A stretch of 64,000 nucleotides of DNA from Mytilisepta virgata (GCA_028015205.1 CM051510.1:34286580-34350579), one strand, 5' to 3'; numbered from the stretch's first letter, positions 31,405-43,430 are shown. Numbers and translations are program-made. The notes: generated by a model not told the origin, from the sequence alone.

Positions 31405-33370
31405 GAGAACCCACGTTCTATTCAAGATATGCCACAGAATTCATTATGACCGAGTTTATTTTCTGGTAACGTTTCTTACATTAATGTTCAACAGAAATTG
31501 TTTAAATTTTCATATTTTGCTTGTATTATGACGACTAATAAGACATGGAAATGCAGTCTGAATGCATTCAGACAAAACAACATAAAATGTTTAAAAAAAT
31601 GGACAACTGAATGAAATAAAAATAAGACGTTTGTACTTCCTGAGATAATTTTTTTTTTGGATACAGGGTTTTCCCTTGCAAATTGTTTTATCGTTATTTT
31701 GTATTCGGTTTGATCAGTTTCGTCATTTTTGCATTTAAATTTTGTGAACGATATTTAAGGTAATTTTGTCTGCTTTCAACGTTTTTGGTTATATAACAGT
31801 ACATCTAACGAAAATTCGATGTCAAATAGGCAGTTGTCACTGCATCAGATTTGGTATCATATAATATGTATTTGCTCAACAGCTCAAATTTGGGGTCTGC
31901 CACAGAATCAGAAGCCATGCATATATACCCCTTGCCTACGAGCAATAAGATTAAATCTATAGATTAATTCAAGACTTCTAGTAACCCAAGTAGAATAACA
32001 TGTGAATTGGGTTCCAACAATCAAGCATTTAACTATTTTATAAAATAGGATAATGAACCTACTGAGAAGTTATGTCAGGTTATATAAAGTCAATATGGTA
32101 TAAGAATCAGAATTCTAATTTATTTATTAGACCTAAAGAAATATCCAATTGGAACATGTATCATTTTCTTATTGTTTTTTTAAGGGAACAGAGGGGGCAA
32201 GGCGGGAATTTCAAAAATATTAGGCTCCGAAATTTGGTTAAAGAATCAACCACAAAAATATTACTTAAATTTAAAATATGAAATGCCTCCCCCAAAAACG
32301 AAAATAATCGACCCTAATTCCTGGATCGTGGATATCCTCCTTTTCCTAGACTTCCATGATCCGTTAGCACCTAATTATCCCCCATTAAAATCAAACGGGT
32401 GTTCTCTTGCACAAAAGTGAATTTTTTTTCAGCTAATGCTGAGATCAAAGACTGTAATAGATCGTAGAGGCAATGATTTACAAGTAAAACTATGTTCTTT
32501 AATAATCAGAAGAAATACAGCTAATCATTCACGTCTTTAGATATGATATATACTAATAAGTAAAGATTTCAAACATTACAGAAAAGATTTTATCTACGAG
32601 TCTAATATTGGATGATATCTATGGAACTTTGATACAAATAATACCCGCAGACCGACTAGATGAAAGCCATTCATTGACGCAGTAAGAAACATCAGAATGA
32701 AAGATAAAAATCTTATATTTGATGGCGGTTTTACGACCAACCTTGCCATTACAGGTCGTAAAAAAGTTAGTCGTTCTTTACTGCTGGCTTTTTGGGATGA
32801 GACTCCACAAGATTTTTGCTTTGGGAAACGTAGATAAAGTGATTTGACTATGTGTGTGACATCGCTCCTTGAGTTTTTATTTCTCCAGACTTTTTGCTTC
32901 ATTAGATTAAAATGCCTGTATATTATGACCACCCTGCTGTATCAGATATTTCACATAAATCATATCGAGGCAAATGCTTGTCTTCAATAAAAAATAACAT
33001 GTTGGTTGTAAGTAATCGCTTGTCATTTCAACGAAATTTATTTGTATTAATTTAAATATTGAATAATAATATTGGAGACCATGAATTTATATATAAGTAA
33101 ATCAAAATTTATTAAAACGTAAATATAAAACAAATACGTGTGTGGTATTGTGACGGAAAAATCTAACCTTTATCATAATGTAAAAAAATTGATAGATCTA
33201 CACATTTATTTATATATCTAGACAATTAGTTATATCGTTTACTTATACTTTCAAGTCGAGAAAATAAAGAATTCAATAGAAAAAGTTCCTAATATTTTGA
33301 TGGCTGGATAATAAAGCTTTTAATACAAAAATTTTGCGTATAGTTTGATGTAAAATATTCTATGAAACTA
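31405..33370. other. No supported feature
   Basis: AT-rich. Opposing short frames near 32594-32932 were considered and not accepted. No repeat family from this window is visible. Confidence 0.45.
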
Positions 33371-33376
33371 TGATAT

Positions 33377-33545
33377 GCATATTTCGTAGATTTACGGCCC
33401 ATCAGTTTTCCCCTAGGCCTAAAATATTACATGTGATATAAACAATAACCAAAAACGCCGAAGAGCAAATTCTAGTGCCAAAATGAGCAAAAGGGTAAAT
33501 CTAGAACTATTTGAGACTGCTTTAATTTTACGGATAAATTCCCTG
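33377..33545 (+). repeat. Family D dispersed repeat, copy 3
   Basis: 'gcatatttcgtagatttacg', 'cctaggcctaaaatattaca', 'cgaagagcaaattctagtgc' and 'caaaatgagcaaaagggtaa' follow the family D order with more divergence. Confidence 0.6.
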
Positions 33546-33850
33546 GTTTTGACTCCGTATATTATGTTAACTGTATAGGTATTTTGGACAAGAATTGCTT
33601 TGCTTTATACCACAACAAGGAATCTGTGATTTTTTAATTCAATTACTTTCAGAGTATAAAGTATCCAAGTTAACTTGATAGTCTCTTTATTGATATTAAT
33701 CTTTTGTTATTTCGTGTATTGTTGTTCGTGTTTGTGTTTGTATTTGTGTTTACTTGCTGTTAAGGGATACGATAGCAGTAAAAAAAAAATTGATCCCTAG
33801 TATCCCACCTACAGTAATATTCTACTCTGTATTTAGCAGTAAATAAAATA

Positions 33851-34078
33851 ACAAATATTTTTAGGGTGGGGCTATAAAAAGGCAGGACCAGGATTTTGGC
33901 AAAATAAAAAGACAGGATTACTTTAGATGTGAGAAAAATACAGGACGAAGAATGCTAAGGTCAAACAAATATTTTTAGGGTGGGGCTATAAAAAGGCAGG
34001 ACCAGGATTTTGGCAAAATAAAAAGACAGGATTACTTTAGATGTGAGAAAAATACAGGACGAAGAATGCTAAGGTCAA
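33851..34078 (+). repeat. Perfect 114-bp tandem duplication
   Basis: 33851-33964 and 33965-34078 are identical base for base by eye, running from 'acaaatatttttagggtggg' to 'gaatgctaaggtcaa'. Within it, 'aggcaggaccaggattttgg' and 'caaaataaaaagacaggatt' recur with divergence at 53625-53700. Identity implies a very recent event or an assembly duplication. Confidence 0.95.
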
Positions 34079-34084
34079 ACAAAA

Positions 34085-35250
34085 CTTAATATAACCTTTA
34101 TAAATACATACAAGTTTTGAAAGAAGAAAAAGAACACCTAAAATGTGTCGATCAGATTCTAATAATAAATGTCCAAAAAGCTTTAAGGAACAGCCGATAT
34201 AAAATATTAGTTAACTTTTTTGTCATCATGTTAAACACCCTATTAAGTTCGTGACATGAAACAAAAAAAACAAAAAAAAAAAACCTGGAGAAAGCATAAG
34301 TAGCAATCTCAACATTTCATTGCTCTGTGACTGTTATTGCATTAAGATTTAAAAAAATAGTGTTGTTTAACCATGTTTTACAGCCGTTCCTAGGAAAAAG
34401 CGCTTTAAATTCTGATAAATATGATAATTAATGTTGATATATTTTAGAATAAAAATATTGCAAAATATCATTTAACAATATTTTATCCAATATTGAAAGG
34501 TTTAGAGTGGATTTTTGCGCATGCAGTTTCTTATGTACTGGTGTCTTCTCGGCAAGTTTTTCCATAAAATGTTTTATGTATCTCGTAAAAAACAAAAAAT
34601 AAAATACAGACACATAAATACATTATGAATATCAATATGAAAAAACCTACCTTATATTTTGCCGAAGTTCTTCAAGTTAATCCTAGGAGAATAACATAAT
34701 TCCCCTTTATGGCGGCTTCCACAATGAAAATATTATACATCCCATACAGAATAATGTTATGTAATTCACTTAATATTTCCACCTTTCATATATGAAAACA
34801 TTTTAATGACGTAATAATTCCCACAATATCCGTCTTGTATATATTTATATTCCATATTGGTTTGCTATATTTATATTCCATATTATTCTGAAATGAAAAA
34901 AAATATATATTTTAAATTTATTACACAATAAACATATTTATACTTGGAGATGGTGATACAAAAAAAAACCAGAAAACAAAAGAAAACTCCCTCATAATAC
35001 CAAAGACAAACAGACAAGAAAACCAAAAAAAAAAAAAAAAATTAAAAACAAACAAACACAAATGGAACATCTTAGTTAGCAATAGGTATATTGGATAAGG
35101 GTATCAAAAATTATTGAATTAAACTTTAAAAAAAAGTTTATTTGGAATCAGCAGACAGAAAACAATTTTATATAAAAAAGCAAGAACATAAGGAGGCCTT
35201 TATTATCCAGTAGAAAATACTTCAATACATTCTTTGATATCAATTTTGCC
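34085..35250. other. No recognisable feature
   Basis: A-rich and T-rich runs (for example near 34264 and 35025) and no coding or family match. Confidence 0.45.
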
Positions 35251-35254
35251 CCAA

Positions 35255-35450
35255 AAAATGTGGAATTTTCGTCGTTTTACGACTGGTCAGTTGTGCCCAA
35301 GGCCTAAAATGTTGAAAACCAACCACAAAAATCCCAAAAATTAAAGAGCAATTAAAAAAAAATTCCAAAATGACCAAGAGGGGGGAAAGCCAAATGGACA
35401 GAGCTTTGTATGAGGGAGCTACTCCTTAGTTTTTACAAAATAAATTAAAA
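35255..35450 (+). repeat. Family D dispersed repeat, copy 4
   Basis: 'tggaattttcgtcgttttac', 'agttgtgcccaaggcctaaa', 'attccaaaatgaccaagagg' and 'gtatgagggagctactcctt' define the longest 3' part of the family seen here. Confidence 0.7.
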
Positions 35451-35454
35451 ATAA

Positions 35455-37275
35455 ATGATAATTATCAGTATAAGAGATTTCAAAATTATTTTCAGTATAT
35501 TCTATTTGTTTAGTTTGTTTTGCAAGAGATGTTTCCTGTTGTTAGTTTCTACCTTAAAGTTTAGGAGAAACATAAATAGCTATTTCATTAATTTATTACC
35601 TATGCAGTTGCCATATTTTGATTTTTCTCATTGATCAGTAATATCTTAATCCCTTTTAAATTATGAAAAATGTATATTGCAGAAAGTATATCTTAAAAAT
35701 TAAGTTTAAAAAAGAAATAAATATTTTCGAATAAAGAAATACAGAATACTTACATATAGGTATTAAATCATTTAAAGAATAATTACTTACTTGGAAATAA
35801 GAAGCAAAATATGGTTGTTCACCTAAGTAGAATATACAATATAAGGTGAATAATTCTTCTTTTATTTATAAAAGATTTGAAGATAATTCTTGTTTTATGT
35901 TTTATGCTTGTAAACATATGTTTTTCTGTCGTATATGTTTTACTACAAAATAAAATGGCGATTAAATTGAAAACTAAAGAGACAGCGAACTTCCAGCAGA
36001 GACAAATATTCTATTAAACTGCTACAGGGTAATTTCTGTTTTATTTTCTTTAACTAGTGTTTCAATAAATAAACAATAAAACAAAAAGAACTGAATAATA
36101 AAATAAGTAAAGCGTAGAAAATAATACGAAGTTTTTTCCATATCAATATTCAAAGGGCGATAACGCCAACATATTCCTCATGGGGAGATAATTTTTTTTA
36201 TGATTCCCTTGATGACTGGATCCGTGTCAACAATAACAAAAAATTCTTTGCGGGATCTCAATGAAAATGATTGAATTATTTCATTTCCTTGTAATTTTAA
36301 TTTTTCCTCAGATAGCTTTATTCTTAAACTTTTTTTCTTTCATCTGTTACACAAGGGTAAACTATCTAATTTCTACATTTGAACGTTATAATGCTGCTCA
36401 TGAAAGGTATAATTCCTCAACGGATAATAAAACTTTGAATAGAACCTAGAGAGGGGATTATGTCTTTAATAAGCGATAAATAAATATAAGAACTTAAGCA
36501 AGTATTATGTTATGTTTAAGCACGACAAAAATAAGAAATCTCACGAAATTGTCCTAGAAAATAAATGGAAAAACACAAGGAAAACCAAATAATTAATATG
36601 ATTCCCATTTAAAATTTACTTAATTTTTGTATGACTTTCCTTTAGGTTTGGGTTTCTTCAGCTCAGTTTGGCTTTTTTTTTCTATTGTTGGAATTTTCCT
36701 TGTAAGGCTTTGGGTACAACTGGGGATTTCAAAGGACATATCTGGTACGTCATATTTCGAAATGATACTCTGATGTATTCGACAAAACTACACCCGTCAT
36801 GCACAAGCGCTAAATCTCTCTCACGCAACATTAAACGAGGATAAACTTTATAATTAATGGAATCGGATAGATATTGGTGGTGCTAGACAAGGACCTTTTT
36901 AAATATTTTCGGAAAATACACATGCATGTATACTCTATGAATGTTTAAGGAAACTTTCCTAGACAAAATCTTATACAAAATTTAAAATAATTAGTCAAAG
37001 ACAAACAGAATTCAACTACTGGTCATCATGATTTTTTTTCAAAAAGAGTTTTAACTTTCAGGATTAAAATAAAGTTAAAATTATTGATGACCATGCCAAT
37101 TACATTCGTTCGGTACAATGCACAATGTTGGATTAACCTCCTTAATTCATGTATGCTGAAAAGCCTGGGACTTGGTCACCAAAGATGGAACTAAAGAAGT
37201 CAGGGGACATAATCTACAAAACAGAATTACAGTTAGTCTGCAAGGTCATAGCAAAAAGTAAAAGAAAGATATATA
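35455..37275. other. No recognisable feature
   Basis: AT-rich, with chance frames of about 60 codons near 36261 and 37149. No repeat family noticed. Confidence 0.45.
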
Positions 37276-37280
37276 GAATT

Positions 37281-39005
37281 AAACCAGATGCTCTCAAGAG
37301 CCTGTACCGCTCACCTGATATATCAAAAGCAAATTTTGTAGAAGACTCTTAAATGAGGTTTCTAGCAAATTTTGTTTTTAAATGCTTAAGTGGTTCAGAG
37401 AAGGAAGAATTTGAAAACATTTCCCAATATGGTCCAGTGTTAAAAAATATTCTGTGGTGGTGGCCATCTTGAATTTCAGATCAGCAGAAAAACTCAAAAT
37501 TAGAAGATAACCACCCTAGTATTATTTGTGTACGATTTGGTCTAAATCTGTGGAATGGCTTCCAAGAAAAATCTGTTGTATTTTTTTTTTTTTTTTGCAT
37601 ATGGTTCTATGTTAAACTATGTTCTGCGGCAGTGGCCATCCTGGATTTCAGATCGGCACCAAAAACTCAAAATCAGTAGTCCACCACCCTAGTATCATTT
37701 CTGCATGATTTAGTTTAAATGTGCGAGACTGTTTCTGAGAAGAATCTGTTTGTATGTATTTCCCATAGGATTTCAGGTTAGACTATGTTCCACACCTGAT
37801 ATATCCCCAGTATTATTTGTGTGAAATGGTTTTTGAGAAGGTACAATGTATTTCCCATATTGTTCTATGTTAAACTATGTTCTGCAGTTACAGCATCTTG
37901 ATTTCAGATCTGCACCAAACTATCAAATTTAGTACCGGACTACCCTAGTACACTGTATCATTTGAGTATGATTTGGTTTCAATGTTAGGAACGGTTTCTG
38001 AGAAGAAGCTGTTTGTATGTATTTCGCATAGGGTTCTATGTTAAACAATGTTCCACGGTGGTCATCTTGGATTTCGGATAGGCCAAAAACTCAAAACGTA
38101 TAGGGGACCACCCTAGTATCATGATCTTGTTTCTATGTGCGAGACGGTTTCTGAGAAGAAGCTGTTTGTATGTATTTCCCACAAGGTTCTATGTTAAACT
38201 ATGTTCCAGGTGGCGGCCATCTGGGATTTTAGATCAGCACCAAAAACTCAATATTGGTAGAGGACCATTCTAGTATCATTCGTGCATGATTTTGTTTAAA
38301 TGTGTGAGACTGTTTCTGAGAAGAAGCTGTTTGTATGTATTTCCCTTGGGTTCCGTGTTAAACTATGTTCCATCTCGGATTTCGGATTGGCAACAAAAAC
38401 TTATAGGGGACCTACCTAGTATCATTCCTGCATGATCTTGTTTCTATGTGTAAGACGGTTTCTGAGAGATGTTTGTATGTATTTCCCATAGGTTCTTATT
38501 TTAAACTATGTAACACAGTGGTGGCATCTTGGATTTTAGATCACCAACAAAAACTCAAAATTAGTAGAGGACCATCCTAGTACCATTTGTGCATGATTTG
38601 GTTTAAATTTATGAAACAGTTACTGAGAAAAAGCTGTTTGTATGTATTTCCCATAGGATTTTCTGTTCCATGGTGGCAGCCACCTTGAATTTCGGATCCA
38701 CACCAAAAACTCAAAATTAGTAGAGGACCATCTAAGGAGCATTCTCATAATATCACAATTCAATCTGTGAAGGAGTTTCTCAGAAGAAGATTTTGAAATT
38801 TCAGCCAATCAGAGCGCATTATTGGTCCTGGAAGCCAGGTTGAATTTTCGATCAGCACCCAATGAACATTCCTGCCAAGTTTTGTTCCAATTGGCCAAGT
38901 GGTTTCATTAAGATGTGAAAAGTTTACAGACGACAACGACGAAACGACGACGACGGACGCAAAGTGACGACAATACCTCACATGACCCTTTGGGTCAGGT
39001 GAGCT
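37281..39005 (+). mobile_element. Element C: ~165-bp tandem array with 3' hairpin (pearl/Helentron-like), longest of the set
   Basis: It starts with 'gctctcaagagcctgtaccg', a 5-bp-stem hairpin equivalent to the start of element B. Core landmarks 'ggttctatgttaaactatgt' and variants lie at 37602, 37768, 37861, 38043, 38185, 38348, 38491 and 38655; spacing is mostly 142-182 bp with one shortened unit. Shared text includes 'gcaccaaaaactcaaaatta' and 'gagaagaagctgtttgtatg'. The tail has 'cgacgacgacggacgcaaag'. The end is the hairpin at 38977-39004. No transposase is present, so it is non-autonomous. Confidence 0.75.
38977..39004. repeat. 3' terminal hairpin of element C
   Basis: ctcac-a-tgaccc / gggtca-g-gtgag with a TTTT-like loop. 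It has the same layout as the element B terminus, with compensating stem differences (tgtcct/aggaca versus tgaccc/gggtca). Confidence 0.85.
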
Positions 39006-39012
39006 AGAAAGA

Positions 39013-39200
39013 AAAGGTAACAATATTCGTAACTGATGACGAAGTAGATCTCTATAATACACAGTCTACAATGGCGTTACACTATTGTTTCTTTATTGTT
39101 GCGTAAACATTGTTCGGTGACCATGTCTTCAAGGCATAGTAAACTGTGTCCAGCAAAACAGACACCAGTTACCAATTGTGTTACTGTTTCTGTTTTGATC
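39013..39200 (+). mobile_element. Family M MITE copy with both ends, abutting element C
   Basis: The left end is 'aaggtaacaatattcgtaac' then 'tgatgacgaagtagatctct'. The middle is 'acacagtctacaatggcgtt' and 'acactattgtttctttattg'. The right end is 'accagttaccaattgtgtta' then 'ctgtttctgttttgatc', the inverted counterpart of the left terminus. At about 190 bp it is the best complete example of the family here. It begins about 8 bp after the element C hairpin. Confidence 0.7.
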
Positions 39201-39569
39201 ACATGTCTGAGGGAAATAATCCTTAATTTAACTTCTTTATAACAATAAATTTGAGAAATAATTCACGGTGGCTTCAAAATATTTTGAACTATTTTTATTC
39301 CAATTGAACAGTTTCTACAACATTTGAAATGCCGCAACATAGGTATTCAGATACGAAGACGCCAATATACAAAGCGGGTTATACTTTGACGTTTTCAAAG
39401 CTTGTAGGAAACTCAACGTTGTCAAGCCAAACATAAAGAGATGCTTATAAGCTTATCAAACATTTTATAACCATTGGCAAACAATACCATAACGGGACAA
39501 ACGAGAGTTTTACAGCAGGAAACCCTTTGTGCGTTTTTTCCATTGGGACATAAACTCATAACCGTAGGT

Positions 39570-39658
39570 TTAAGAAAACAATATCATAACGTTATTGAAG
39601 GCTCTAGGTCGTAAAAATCACGGGTTACGAGTATGGTCACAGTTTCTGTTTTGATTTT
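39570..39658 (-). mobile_element. Family M partial copy, minus orientation
   Basis: 'gaaaacaatatcataacgtt', 'cgggttacgagtatggtcac' and 'agtttctgttttgatttt' read as the minus-orientation M sequence with its terminus at the right. Confidence 0.55.
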
Positions 39659-39769
39659 ATATGCTTAGATGGTAGATCACATGGACTTGCTTCAAAAAGC
39701 TTTCATTCATTGGACGAGATACCAATTCTATGATACCAAATTTGAAGTTGTTTAGCTTTTTAGCAGTAT

Positions 39770-39845
39770 AGAAACAGAAACAGTAATTGGTGATAAACAG
39801 GTTTTTTACTGGACACAGTCGAATATAACGTAACAGTATTTTGAT
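39770..39845 (+). mobile_element. Family M partial copy, plus orientation
   Basis: 'gaaacagaaacagtaattgg', 'tgataaacaggttttttact' and 'ggacacagtcgaatataacg' follow the M left half. It faces away from the copy at 39570-39658. Confidence 0.55.
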
Positions 39846-40206
39846 ACATGTGGGTTGTCTGCCGTTTACTCAGTTTTCTGATCTTTGGAGAAGGTGTTTT
39901 CCTTAGACAGTAATAAACAAATTGTCATTTTTCTGCAAAATATTTTTTTCTATCTAAAAATATTCTTCACACACATTAATTAAATGTTGTTGGGTATAAT
40001 TTCCCACAGTTTCGATGTCTGATAAAGGCCTTCCCGACTTCATAATTTTCACAAAAAGTTAGAGGCATTGTCTTTTATGTTAAATATACAACATTTTCTG
40101 CCAGCAAAGTTAATACGTGAAAACTCCAATATCCGCAAGAAGAGAATTCCTCTGTTAGAAATGAGGTCATACATCAACACTAGATCTTGTTGTTTAGGGT
40201 TGCAAC

Positions 40207-40376
40207 AGAACAGTAACATCAGTAACCAAGGACAACAGGACAAAGTCTAATGAAGTGACAGTCGTCAAATTTTAAACGTTGAAGTCACAGTAAAACATCA
40301 TTATAGATTGTGTCCTGTAGAAATTTTGATTGTCATTGGCTAGGAATATTGTTTCTGTTACTGTTTTTGTTCTTAG
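40207..40376. mobile_element. Family M copy with both termini
   Basis: Left: 'cagaacagtaacatcagtaa' and 'ccaaggacaacaggacaaag'. Right: 'gtagaaattttgattgtcat', 'tggctaggaatattgtttct' and 'gttactgttttt', the inverted counterpart. Length is about 170 bp. Confidence 0.6.
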
Positions 40377-40379
40377 TGT

Positions 40380-41745
40380 CCCACATGGGTACATTTACTG
40401 TATATCAGCTTATCCTTTAATTTTGGTTTGTGATGCCTGATAATTCTTAATATATATGCTGTTATAGTTGTTGTGGGAACACAAATGAAACGGCAATGAG
40501 ACAACGTCCCATAGAAATGAACATGGGATCTATGGTCGTGGTATGGTCTTAAAACAAAATGCAAAAGATGTGTCGGCTGTTAAATAAGTATCGACAAAAG
40601 AATATCGAAGCAACAAAACAGTGGGAACAGTCCAAGACCCAGTTCCTGTTATCGACGTTCATTTAATTTAACATTAAAAATTTTCTAATATATCTATAAA
40701 ATATCTTTAATAATACTTGGTCTCTGATGAAGGATATGGCCATGGCAAATTTCATTAAATTATTTTAGCCTAAATAGACATCTGAAACACCGGGTGAGTT
40801 CTGTGAGTTTTTGATTGATGATGGACACGATTTTAATATAATAGGAAAAGACAGAGTCATGAGAAAAGGAACACAACAAACAAACGCCACAAGTAAGCAT
40901 GCATGTGAATTAAAGTATCCACGCATTTAATAAACTAAACAAAAATAGAACAAGACAGTACAGAAAGTAAAGCACTGGCAGTGTTAACTCCAAATAAAAA
41001 ACGGGAGTGACATCAGGTGTTCCGGTAAGGTAAGCATATCCTGCTCCGTTATCGTAAAGATTAGGTCTTCATACTTTTCGTTATCTTTGTATATCATTTT
41101 TTTCTCCGTGTCAATATCCTGCTTTTTAGATTTTTTGTTGTCTATATATAAGTCATTGCTCTCTGTTTTATTTTCATAAATTTGACATCTTTTATTCGCC
41201 TCGATTTTATTAGTTTAGAAACTAAGAATATATTGATTGTATCTCCGTATTGGCTTTTATATCGAAATAATGAAATACTTTGTGTCTAAACTCTATTTTA
41301 ATGTCCCGTAAAGGGACTATTTAACCAAATGTGCTTCATCATGTGTTTTTAGATTCCCTGTGTTATATGAGAGCTGTGAGTAATTAACTAAGAATTTTTA
41401 ACATATGGGTGTAAAATAACTGCCTTTACATAAACGTCGTTTCCAAACACATCAGAAAGTGTGTGTTTGACACTTCATCAGAATTTCTATCAAACGTTAA
41501 TGGAATCAAGTTTTATCAAAAGGCTTAGTTTTCATCTGATTACAGAACTTGATATTTTACACTTGTATAAAATAGGTTAATAAAACAGTCGCCCGAAATG
41601 ACTGGGATATACATGTGTATAAGCTTTTTGGTTGGACACATTTGCTGAGAAAAAAAAGGTATCAGTTTTATTAAGATGAATCACAATTTTTTTTTTCATT
41701 CATCTATAGTAACACTTACACTCTTTTCTGATACAAAAATTTTAA
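40380..41745. other. No recognisable feature; short phrase shared with 24.9 and 48.0 kb
   Basis: 'caggtgttccggtaaggtaa' and 'gcatatcctgctccgttat' near 41015 resemble text at 24917 and 47971. Otherwise nothing is supported. Confidence 0.4.
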
Positions 41746-41751
41746 ATTTTA

Positions 41752-41882
41752 TGAAAACTAAGGAGTATCGCCTTCGTGCATAGCTTTGGCTTTACCATTT
41801 TTGGTTATTTGGCAATTGAAATTTGCTCTTCAATTTATTGCATTTTTATTTTGACTTTTAAATTTTAGGCCTTGAACAAAAA
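41752..41882 (-). repeat. Family D dispersed repeat, copy 5 (inverted)
   Basis: 'gaaaactaaggagtatcgcc', 'caattgaaatttgctcttca' and 'aaattttaggccttgaac' are the reverse complement of the family D order, including the 3' 'tactccttagtttt' seen in copy 4. Confidence 0.65.
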
Positions 41883-41889
41883 ATAGACT

Positions 41890-42775
41890 TAATGTGCACA
41901 TATTCAGCATGAAAATATATATCAAAGAAACTGTTTTTAAATATACACATAACTTATCTTTAATGAGTTGAGCGAGATATTGTGCAATATTTGTAATGTC
42001 TTGATATTTTTTCACTCAAATAAGGGTTTATTTTCCTGTCGTTAGTCCAACTCGGGAATAAATGAAGTAAAATCAATATTTAGTTTCACCTGAGCATACA
42101 TCACAGAAAGGTCTAGGAAACTATTAATTAAATGTGCCAAAAAAATAAATGCTATTAAAAAGTAGTTTTGGTAGGTTTGGCAGGTAGTTTTTCCAAACTT
42201 ATTAAACATCTTATGTAAGGGGCTCTTCCTAGCTGTTAAAAAAATGGACCAAAACTTCGAGGACTAACACTGAAAATTGGGTTGGCCTGGTAACATAGGA
42301 TTTATTTGTTTTGCCCTAGATTAAATAAATATGGTATCTACGGTCATGTTTTTAATGCAGACTAAAGATTCATGAGGCATTCAGTTTGTCAGCAATATAT
42401 AAAGGTTTACTGTAGTTTCAGATACCAATGCAATTAAGTTTTTGCGAAAATGCGACAGGATGAAGATGGGAACCCTGCATTTAATTTTGCCTTGTAATAT
42501 GCTATTGGCAACAGGTACTTGAAACGCATGAATTGATAAATACATTACTTGTTTGTTTCATTGAAATCTGGAATTTTTATTGGAAGATATTACTCACGTG
42601 GTTCTGAAGGTTATGTTTTATAACCCAATTAAAGTCAAAAAAGACATTGGTGACACTGCAATCCAGCGAAGTAATATTTCGAGACATTACGAAGAATATT
42701 TTAAAATAAAAATCATTTTTATACTATTCAAAGATAAAATGTAATTTTGAGAACTGAATGAATCATTTTAGCAGT
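41890..42775. other. No recognisable feature
   Basis: AT-rich; no family, palindrome or coding block seen. Confidence 0.45.
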
Positions 42776-42781
42776 TTTATA

Positions 42782-42877
42782 GGGTTGTAAAAGCCATGAT
42801 CGGGTGCACATTTTTTGTATGAAGCACTCCGCGCTTCATGCAAAATGTGCTTCGGTCAAGTCGTTTACATACAACCC
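42782..42877. repeat. Palindromic element with ~44-bp arms
   Basis: 'gggttgta' at 42782 pairs with 'tacaaccc' ending at 42877. 'gcacattttttgtatgaagc' (42806-42825) pairs with 'gcttcatgcaaaatgtgc' (42833-42850) around a 7-base loop. The middle of the arms is less well matched. It is related to the hairpin at 17424-17492. Confidence 0.7.
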
Positions 42878-42879
42878 AA

Positions 42880-43355
42880 ATAAAACTACAAAAATGAAGC
42901 ACATGATTCTTAAATATTCGCATTGAATCGATCGTTGAAAATAATTTACGAATTTGGTTGCACAATCTGAAAGTGTGGATAAAAAAATTAATAGTACTTC
43001 TAACGGTATTTGCTGGTATCAGCATCTGTTTCACAGGGAGGATGATAGGTTCAACAATTTGGGTGTTGACCACCGGAAAGTTTCCACTATTCTATCATGA
43101 TACATTTCATGTGCATGTGAGAATTATTTATTTATTCATTTATTTATATATATATACTATTAACAAAAAAAACACTTGACGGCATGTATATGTATTCTCT
43201 ATTGATATTGTTAGCTTGGTGTTGACTCTTCCCTTCTGCAGTACTGATTATTAAATTTAAATGTTTTGTATTGTTCTCCAATTAACCAAATCAGGATGAA
43301 AAGGGAATGAATGGTTATGAATGGTTATGAATGAGAGTTTAAACAGTTATATTTT
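42880..43355. other. No supported gene; short TTTA-rich and GAATGGTTAT repeats
   Basis: 'ttatttatttattcatttat'-like text lies near 43125-43150. 'gaatggttat' occurs three times in close succession near 43302-43335 in slightly varied form. Confidence 0.45.
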
Positions 43356-43359
43356 ATAT

Positions 43360-43430
43360 ACACTGTATTGATTTATGCCCTCACGGGCTCATGATTGAAA
43401 ATAAAATTTACTTTACTTTACTTTATAAGA
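43360..43430 (+). mobile_element. Retroposon-like 3' tail: hairpin, AATAAA, TTTAC repeats
   Basis: 'gccctcacgggc' forms a 4-bp stem. It is followed by 'aaaataaaatttactttact' and further ACTTT units. A stem-loop followed by a short tandem tail is typical of CR1/L2-type LINE 3' ends. No reverse-transcriptase frame is recognised upstream. Confidence 0.45.

Noticed and set aside
32594..32932. 112-codon minus frame opposed by a ~57-codon plus stretch (32667-32845)
   Set aside because: Both strands are open over the same interval, and neither gives a family I recognise or clear splice signals. It remains the least unlikely host-exon candidate, but support is too weak to list.
33725..33765. GTTTGTGTTTGTATTTGTG run considered as telomere-like
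   Set aside because: The units do not match TTAGGG or other telomeric repeats; it is a short GT-rich simple repeat.
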